Source: Chalara sp. BL73
Lineage: Eukaryota; Ascomycota; Leotiomycetes; Helotiales
DNA: 64,000 nt
Reading direction: 5' to 3'
NCBI GenBank assembly: GCA_918026815.1
Contig: CAKJVC010000182.1
Span: 558,001 to 622,000, forward strand
Part shown: positions 56,870 to 64,000 of the stretch, piece after piece
Numbering within the stretch: the stretch's first letter is position 1
Layout of the letters: every line of letters begins with the position of its first letter
Translations under genes and position numbers: made by a program
The notes under the pieces: generated by a model
What the model saw: the letters and a program-made list of their open reading frames with translations, nothing else
What the model was told of the DNA's origin: nothing
The model's database searches: none

Positions 56870-57400
56870 AGCTTCAGATGCTATCTCACGGGAAATTGCT
56901 TCAGTAGCTCCAGAAATTCAGCCTGCAACACCGCCTCCGTCTAGGGCTGAGGATGAGGATCCTTTGGATTTTGCGGACCAGATCGTATATACCTTGGATA
57001 ATATTATACCAGGACCTCGCATTCAACAGTCGAAATCTCCACTCTCGTAGTGCCGTGCACCGATAGTGGAACCAATTGATAATTGGGAAACAGGAACGAA
57101 GGGTGTTGAGCGCATTGAAGCTATACGAAGAAGAGGATGAAAGGATCTACCAGACAATCGATATGAAGGAGCTGGGATGGAAGAAAGAGCAGAGGCAGGC
57201 GTACTAGACTATGCTGAGGCCCTAAAGGACGATGCTGAGCATCATGGGTATGCTGGGGAAAGAATTTGGACTATCATGAAGCGATCCACGAAGAGCAAGG
57301 TAATGTGGAGCGGTACAGTCAGGTGAAGCCTTGGTGGAAGGGAATCAAGTTTCCGTGGAAAGTGCTTCAGTGTTGTTAGATGAGCTCCCTTGCCAATTTA
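56870..57400 (+). pseudogene. Degenerate coding relic of unknown family
   Basis: Coding-like segments appear in successive frames on the plus strand: EIQPATPPPSRAEDEDPLDF with ADQIVYTLDNIIPG, then LKLYEEEDERIYQTIDMKEL, GVLDYAEALKDDAEHHGYAG and VERYSQVKPWWKGIKFPWKV. Stops and frame changes separate them. The pattern of compositionally coding, mutually shifted frames suggests a decayed gene. No family was identified. Confidence 0.35.
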
Positions 57401-57727
57401 TGACGAACCCATTAGTTCGATGTCGTGACAGTCTCAAAAGACCGCCAGTGTAGTTCTCTGCGCTAATTTATAGACATTTCAGGTAGAGATTTCAGGACTT
57501 GGCCCGTCGCAAGAAGTACTATTTTAATTGCGCAATTGTTTATGCCCACATTTGTACCCCTAGATGTACCTAGAGTGCACCCTGATTTTATGTAATCGAC
57601 GGTGAGTCTTGTTTAAGTTTGACAACACGTTCATTGTCTTCGCATTCTGGTGCGCTCATATTGTGGCCTTTGCAATTGCAAATAGCCTGGGTATTTTCTT
57701 CTCAGCTCCAATTAATCGGATAATCCT
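57401..57727. other. Intergenic region
   Basis: Nothing recognised. Confidence 0.45.
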
Positions 57728-58853
57728 TTAAGCGTCTCCCAAACCCGAGTTCTCACCTCCTTGTACTGACGTATTGGCCACTGGCTCGGCGTTGTCTCCC
57801 AAAAGCGTTGAATATCTCAACCATGCAGCCTCCACATCAAGTATACGCCCTATCCGTAACGCTTCTTGTCTCTCCTCCGCTATCTGCCTCTCCTCTTTAG
57901 CCTTCTTGGGGTACTTCCTCACATATTCTGCTAGAGCCCATGAGATGTCGTTGGCAAGGCTATTCATAGTTGAGTCTGGAAACATGCCGCCCTTTTTCTC
58001 CTGTATGTTCTCGTATAACTTGCGGTTGAGAATAAGAAGAAGCTGCATGATCTCGGTTGGAAAGAGGCCATAGAGACGCTCACCACCCAACGGGACGTGA
58101 ATAGCGAACCTGGAATTTCGCTTATCAGAAGGTGATCCGAGGGTTAGATGTTTAAGTAAACAAAGGGAATGGTGTTGACTTACTGATCTACGCCAATATC
58201 AAACGCGAAAGTCTGGTTGAGGGAGAACCTGCTAGAGGATTAGCACTGGATGCTTCGGGACCTTCAAGTATTAAATCATGGCAAGTGTACCACTCTTTGA
58301 TCCACTGTTGAACCTGGGAAATAGAGGCACCTCTATTCGGAACCTTTTCTGCCCAGTTCACATAATCTTCACCAGGGTGGGTGAGAACCATGGGGTTATT
58401 GTTCGCTTGTCTAAAAAGATCAGGAGGCGTAGGAGCACGAGGTCTGACCTGTATGCTGTGAGACGATTTTTATTCAACCAGCTTTGCCGTGCTAGAGTAG
58501 CAAAGAAGTATATTTACCGGCTTTGCACTGGATACCCTCGCTTGCAATGAGTCGCCTGGTTGATCGGCCTTGGGTTGGGCTACTTGGGAGAGGTGTCGAA
58601 GCCGACGTAGGCTATTCTGCATATTTCCCATGATGGCTGAAGGGCTAAGAGCTTCAATCCAGACCCCCAAAGTTAGTCGTCCTTGCTTTACTGGAGAAGC
58701 GAGACGAGGGGATTGACGAAGCAGGCGTTCTATTCTTGCCTTGAAGGTGCCTTCCTCAGCCTCCCCTAAAGCCTGTGGAGCCGAGTCTAAGGCATATTTC
58801 TTGCCTCTGATGGTAATGGTCAATTTTTCGACTTGATCGGAGGCCGCCATCAT
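57728..58853 (-). CDS. Hypothetical protein, four exons, no recognised domain
   Basis: Exons 58853..58518, 58448..58291, 58231..58184 and 58109..57728 join in one frame to 307 residues. Intron lengths are 69, 59 and 74 nt; the second contains GTGCTAATCC just before its acceptor. The start is MMAASDQVEKLTITIRGKKY. Later blocks are VLTHPGEDYVNWAEKVPNRG, SLNQTFAFDIGVDQ, FAIHVPLGGERLYGLFPTEI and MQLLLILNRKLYENIQEKKG. The C terminus is a charged helix (YVRKYPKKAKEERQIAEERQ). No signal peptide or membrane helix is seen. The continuity of the spliced frame across three introns is the main evidence that it is a gene. Function unknown. Confidence 0.66.
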
Positions 58854-60573
58854 GTTCTAGTGAAGAGCTCGAATGATTATGGCCGCCTATATATCGATTC
58901 AGAATTGATGGAAGAACGCATGCAAGTTCTGGAATAATGTTTATCTCTCTGATGGACTTTGAAAACCCGGTACTGGAGATAATTGATGTGTAGCAGACCC
59001 GCTTTGACAATCGAGGAAGGAACTGGTTCTATGCCGGACGAACATCCTCGGCGTTCTTCCGGCATCTTCTTCCGAGTTCAACGAAACACCAGAAAGACTG
59101 ATAAAGTGGCTAGATGTGCCATAGCCTACAGTATATCAGCCTGTAGCTCAGGTTTGATGATGCGCTGGAACGGTCTTGCTGCCGCTCAATACTCTTGTAT
59201 TGCTGCTCTCGGCATTTCCAGCAGTGGCACCATCTGTAGTCTTGCTTCACGCTATCAGAACTATCTGGACGGCGATCTGGCCTCTGGCCTCTGGCTGATT
59301 GTAGATGTTTTTGGTTTTCCTTTTTGGGAAAGTTTTAAGCAGTTAGAATGTAGGATTAGGGATCTTTGTGCTTTAAAGAGCGTCGAACTAGCTATTCCTT
59401 GTCACCAATTCTAACTCTTACTACATTGTTCGCAGGTCCTACTTGAGCTTCTGTCTTCCTAATTTTCAAATCAGGGATGTTTCCCAGATAGGGAGTATTA
59501 AAGACACTTAATCCCTAAGGAGTCAGGATTTTTTTGAGTTGTCAACAAGTCAAGAGGCAAGTGGAACAACGGCAGATGGAAGTCCAGGTTAGATGGATGC
59601 CCTGTTCCTTTCATCTATCTTTGATTCACACCAGAGAATGATAACTAAGACCGAACAGTGCTGTAGAGATGCGGGACCCTTGTACAGAACAGGATACAGC
59701 CTTGAGGAAAATTATTCTCCTAAATGAATTCGCCCACATGATGCCACATCTCTGATTCCAGTAGGCGGGCAAGTAGCAGTGTTTACAGCAATGAAAATAT
59801 TCGGTTGTGAGTAAGGCTCTGAATCTTGGTGATATATATTAAAACTGACCATATATAGTATAATCTGCAGGCCAGTAATCCTACCTGAATGTTGTAAGAA
59901 ATTCCAGTGCTAATGAAGCTTAGACGTGGAAAAGAGGATGCGATGCTACCGGAATCTCTGCACTATAGCTGACTTTGCATGCGTTGTGTTTGCTTAGGCA
60001 TGCCGCCCTGTTCATGTATCTCCACCACAAGTGTCAGTAGTTAAGGTAAGCCGCAAATAGTTTATCTTAATGTACCCCTTATTTATAACAAGTGTGCATA
60101 TCTTAGTTAAGACTCCCTTCTCTGACAACAGGTGATAAATAGTAAAGTAACAGGTTTGGTGGATGGAAAGGGTGGCAGCGAGAAGTACTTAATATTTTAA
60201 TGCTCTGGTACTATTTATGATGATGAGCCACCATTATAGAGGTGATGAGTGATTCCAGGGTGACTAGTTTTGGAGTCGATTCTGCCTGGCCCACCAAATG
60301 GCCTTCACCTGCATCACTACGAAACACAACAGAACCGATGTGCCTACAGAATAAACAGCAAATACAGATATGTGAAGTAGGCAATTCATTCTATGTCTTG
60401 TCACTTAACATATAAAGAGAATCTCAATCACTGTCAATTACTCGGTTGGAATAATAAAATGCATGGATTTGAATGAAAAAGTAGAAATTCGGCGTAGGAA
60501 GGAAAAAGAGCGACGGGGTAGCCTGTGTATATAGTGAGACTCCAGAGGCATAAGCCAGCCCTAGCCACACGTA
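58854..60573. other. Intergenic stretch (1.7 kb) with a possible coding fragment
   Basis: On the minus strand around 59080-59230, a coding-like run (MVPLLEMPRAAIQEY, FQRIIKPELQADIL) is interrupted by TGA and TAG. The plus-strand 143-codon frame covering it looks like its shadow. The remainder to 60573 holds nothing recognisable. Confidence 0.4.
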
Positions 60574-62022
60574 CTAATCTCCATCCGAGAACTCTGGCAT
60601 CATTTCCGTCCTGGCAATTCCTATCTCTGGATCGCCATCCCCCATCAGCAGTTGAATATCATCCGGAGTCCAACCTCTCTCTTTAGCACCCTCTCCAATT
60701 AACCTCCTTATCTCCAGTCCCCAAATACTATTTTCCTCATCAAGCTCCTCACTCTCGGGTTCAACAACGTCAACATCTGTACAACTAATGGCCTCGCTTA
60801 GAGGATATGACCCTGCAAACTCCCAATCAAGCACAGCTGCAATCTCTCCGTCCTTCATCAAGATATTTCTACCGTGCAAATCTCCATGCACTAGCACGAA
60901 GGGCTCTTCTCTGGCCTTCCACCCTTCAAGTTTCTCCCTCCTCTCCTTCAATTGTGCTATCCATTTATTTCTTTGGCTCTCTTCCTCAATTGAGTCACCG
61001 TCGAAATCGCTAATAACCCCATTCGAATAATAGTATATTTCTTTGTCGTAGTACGCGCGAACATACTCTTCAACGGACTTATACGGACCGATATCGTAGC
61101 ATTCCTGCCGATGAAATTTTCGTCTTCCCTTGAATATTTTGCAGCCTTCTACGGTTGGCGCGCACGAAAATCCAATTGGGTCGAGCCCGCCAATAGAGGG
61201 AAATCGTATCTCAGCAAGATCGAGTACGATACTGGCAATCTTATGCGCGATGGAAGTTTTTTCGGCCGAAGTGTATGTCATCCACAACTGGCTGAGAGGT
61301 GTCCCGGGCACAAAGCTTTCAAGGATAAATGAAGTAGACGGGCAGGTGGTAGCGGCGTAGGTATATACCTTAGGGACGGGAATATGTGGCAGCCGTGAAG
61401 CAATGAAGTTACGGTAGGCGACTTCATTAGTTACTTGGTACGGTAGGAGAGTGTCTCTGGTTGGACGACGCAAAACGCATTTTGTTATTGCTCTATCATC
61501 TCTAGCTTCGGTTAATAACTTGGAATCAAACTAAACGATGTTAGCGCCAAATCTCCAATACTATGTCTGCATGACTAGAAAAATGTTTATAGAACGGCCT
61601 TTGCCATGCTTAAATTGGGATTTAACTCTCTGGAATGAACAGATTCAACATACCAGACCCTCCTTCAACATGACTAGCCAGACCTCGTTGTAGCCTCCCC
61701 GGGCAAAGAGCGTCACTTTTGCCTTCTTTCCTAGCATTGTGTTTTCTAACAATATCCGAAATGAAGAGGAGAGATTGTCCAGCTTTGTCTTTAAACACCA
61801 GGTTGCCGATGCCATTCCTGGCAGCGTCTTACTGCCATCCAGCGTTGTATCCAGCGCCATATTCAGCGTCGTACTGCTCTCCAGTGTTGTGTTGTCCTCC
61901 GGCGGCTTGCCCTCCTTCGGCATTGTTGCCATGTCTTTGAGCTGGTTCTGGATGGCGGGACTAAGGTTTATAGTTAGTGTCGACACCTTAGGCACAAGTA
62001 CTAGTAGCTTTGACTTCTGCAT
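60574..62022 (-). CDS. APH/kinase-like phosphotransferase family protein
   Basis: Two exons, 62022..61654 and 61530..60574, with a 123-nt GTATGT...TTTAG intron. The protein is 441 residues. The N-lobe includes VTLFARGGYNEVWLVMLKEG, the ATP-binding glycine-rich segment, then DRAITKCVLRRPTRDTLLPY. The C-lobe has PFVLVHGDLHGRNILMKDGE (catalytic Asp in HGDLH) and AAVLDWEFAGSYPLSEA (Mg-binding Asp in DWEFAG), the two hallmarks of the aminoglycoside-phosphotransferase fold. Fungi have many such proteins, mostly without known substrates; antibiotic resistance is not implied. The N-terminal 70 residues include a degenerate Thr/Leu-rich repeat (TTLESSTTLNMALDTTLDGS). The in-frame ATG at 62022 is taken as the start. 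Confidence 0.88.
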
Positions 62023-62239
62023 CAATCTATTTTTTTCGTCTTATTCGTTTGGTTTTTCAATGTTATTTAAGAAAATCACCTTTGGAAGCCTATCTCCTCC
62101 ATCTGACTGAGGCTGCACTTTCCTGTCGGCTAGCTCTTTTCTGCAAATTTTCCTATAGGGAACAGATTGGAATAGTTGAGCTAGCTGAACTATTTTGGGC
62201 ACACTATCGCATGCAGAACCTCAAATAAAGTGATCACAA

Positions 62240-63170
62240 GGACGTAGTACTATAACCTATAGTGTCTAGGCTTCTAGCGGTCCAAACCAATGTTTCCAAG
62301 AATAAAAATAAAGATATATTCTACATCAATTCAATTTGCGTAGTCAAAAATCCATAGTAAATATAGCTAAGCATATTCATAGTAGTAACCATTAAATTGC
62401 TTTAAATATTAATTACTCAACAAATCAGTAAAATTTTTGAAGTTCCTTTTTTTGTGCTTTTAACATTGTTAGTAAATTTAATATATATTTTAACAATGCG
62501 GCGTAGTTTGGGTGACTATTTTACTTGTCTATTAAATCTACTGCACAGCATAATATATACTACAGCAATAATGATTATCGCATTAAGGCGTTTTAGGCAA
62601 AGAGCAATGTATAGACATAAGCATTGTTATTTACCCTGAAGAATATGCAGTATATAACAGCGAATCTCTTATGCGAATGTTCTTATGGTATTTTCCATTT
62701 CCATCTCTTGGCCTGAGCAGTTGCTGCTTAGCCTGAGCTATGGTTGAGCAAGCTTAAGCTGAGGGCGAGCATTCCTGAGCACGTCTTGAGCGCACACTAA
62801 GTAACGCTAAGCATGTATTAAAGAGCTGTTGTAGGATCTCTAAGAACTCGTTTAGCTCCCTTGAGGCCTAGCTACACTTTCCTTGTCTTGACTCTATGTG
62901 GGTACTATTTCGGATCCGATGGCGAGCTCTCTGGATCCATTTTTGGATCTCTATTCTTTGATATGCACGTGGTAAGGTTAAGTGGTCTAGCTTTATCGTT
63001 TACGTTAAACCTAGGTTCATAGAAAATAGATAAAACACCTTAAACTATCTCTACGATGCTCTTATATCCTAAATCTCCTGCGTAATAAATATATCCGTTA
63101 ATAAGGTATCGTTGAGTCGAAAAATCAACGTTAGTAACGCCTCTGGATCTGCTATCTTCCCAGAACACCA
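62240..63170. other. AT-rich block, possible remnant of a mutated repeat
   Basis: 62240-62640 is strongly AT-rich with no usable frame. 62690-63100 is rich in TAAGC/GCTTA and TGAGC/GCTCA words. This looks like decayed repetitive DNA, compatible with repeat-induced point mutation in an ascomycete. No terminal repeats or transposase motif could be identified. Confidence 0.4.
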
Positions 63171-63189
63171 ACCGCGAAGACTGAGATAT

Positions 63190-64000
63190 ATTCTAATTCA
63201 GCAAAGGCTGCCAGTGGCGATGCCTTTGCCGAGCTGCGCGAGGCAGTGACGGCGCTGAACGATCATCAAACGCCTCAGCAATCAGAGTCCCCAATAGTAC
63301 CGACTCCGGTTATGCATCAAACAATCCATCGAAGAGAGCCACGCCAGATTCCACACCAGATACCACTGCCAAAGAAGTTTTCGTGGATGGTGTGATAGTG
63401 CAGCTGTGGAATCCTCTAGGATCGAAGAAGATCAAGCTTCAATTGTTTGACGACATTCCGAAGCCTCAACGGACTCAAGAACGTTTCGACAACCTGAAAG
63501 CAGAATATACCAAATCTCTCTTGAATTCCTCCGAGCGCCGCCCAAACCCGTAAAAAATATTCGAAATATTGCTATGAGCTTGGAAGTTCTAGGAAAGGAG
63601 AGGAAGACTGCGGCGCCTTGGGTCCTAATTCAATGCCGAAAAGCTATCGCAAAGAAGGTCAGAAGCTTTTTCAAGCAGAGCAATGTTGATGCGGATTTCA
63701 AACCGTCTGAGCCCACACCATATGCGCCATATTTACCTATACTTGTCCATGAAGAGTCTCCCGAATCGGCTGCACGATCTGACAACCTTTTGGACCCTTC
63801 GTCATCCAAAGATGCTAGCACATCCCTTGGCGTGGCGATCTACGGTGATCAATTCTTGATGGTGGAGACTCTATGCGGCTCGGAGATCAAGGCTGAGATT
63901 CATAACACGATACATACAGCAACAATCGGCGGTCTCGTCTCAGTAGTGAGCAAAGATGGAAACAAGTCTTTATTTGCCCTTACTGCTGGCCACTTTATTG
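63190..64000 (+). pseudogene. Partial gene with trypsin-like domain at the right edge, frame shifts upstream
   Basis: Three successive frames form one homologous stretch. First, SGDAFAELREAVTALNDHQT (about 63210). Next, VDGVIVQLWNPLGSKKIKLQ and FDDIPKPQRTQERFDNLKAE, to a stop at about 63550. Then a frame open to the window edge reads NIRNIAMSLEVLGKERKTAA, PWVLIQCRKAIAKKVRSFFK and TIGGLVSVVSKDGNKSLFAL, ending TAGHFI. TAGH is the histidine motif of trypsin-like peptidase domains, and 'PWVLIQCRKAIxKKVRxFF' is typical of the region before it in fungal multidomain proteins. Frame changes near 63310 and 63550 could be mutations, or introns that were not recognised. The gene continues beyond the window. 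Confidence 0.56.

Noticed and set aside
58983..59414. 143-codon plus-strand ORF
   Set aside because: No recognisable domain; the opposite strand shows a better coding-like but interrupted fragment, so this is probably its shadow.
1..64000. CRISPR arrays, bacterial operons or intact transposons
   Set aside because: Gene structure is clearly eukaryotic with spliceosomal introns. No direct-repeat/spacer pattern, transposase, reverse transcriptase or terminal inverted repeats were recognised.

Overview
The window looks like nuclear DNA of a filamentous ascomycete (Pezizomycotina). The genes have short introns, mostly 43-70 nt, with GT...CTAAC-like...AG signals. The gene content fits: CFEM, HET and NACHT-ankyrin proteins, an M43 secreted protease, a cell-wall GH76 enzyme and an autophagy receptor. 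The style of the proteins suggests Leotiomycetes, but that is inference. Exon boundaries below were worked out by hand from splice signals and frame continuity.

Layout. 0-9 kb: the 3' end of a hybrid histidine kinase, ATG27, a one-pass CFEM membrane protein and a HET-domain protein, then a diverged tandem duplication. 10-15 kb: an acetamidase-type amidase, a secreted M43 metalloprotease and a doubtful, frame-broken membrane protein. 15-26 kb: a large non-coding stretch, CENP-X, a coiled-coil protein, the five-exon mitochondrial ADP/ATP carrier and a GPI-type cupredoxin. 28-32.5 kb: a small secreted cysteine-rich protein, a head-to-head pair of ribosomal protein genes (S5 and S25) and a cytochrome b5-like membrane protein. 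33-39 kb: a decayed accessory block with a 2EXR-like relic, an unidentified small gene, an eEF1A-like GTPase relic with an intron still visible, and an alpha/beta-hydrolase-NACHT-ankyrin receptor whose 3' third is frame-broken. 40-50.5 kb: a small gene with a 5-nt first coding exon, a large fungal membrane protein, the ER-lumen Hsp70 LHS1, a GNAT acetyltransferase and a DFG5/DCW1-type GH76 enzyme with a GC-AG intron. 52-62 kb: another fungal membrane protein with a frameshift and a 126-bp tandem repeat just upstream, APC10/DOC1, a four-exon protein of unknown function and an APH-fold kinase-like protein. 62-64 kb: an AT-rich block, then a truncated, frame-broken gene whose protein ends at a 'TAGH' motif typical of trypsin-like domains.

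The genes do not form one pathway. Conserved housekeeping genes (ATG27, CENP-X, AAC, RPS5, RPS25, LHS1, APC10) are interleaved with accessory genes. The accessory genes are of allorecognition or innate-immunity type (HET, NACHT-ankyrin, trypsin-like), secreted or wall-associated, or of unknown function. The most unusual part is 33-39 kb. No CRISPR, rRNA, confident tRNA or intact transposon was seen.
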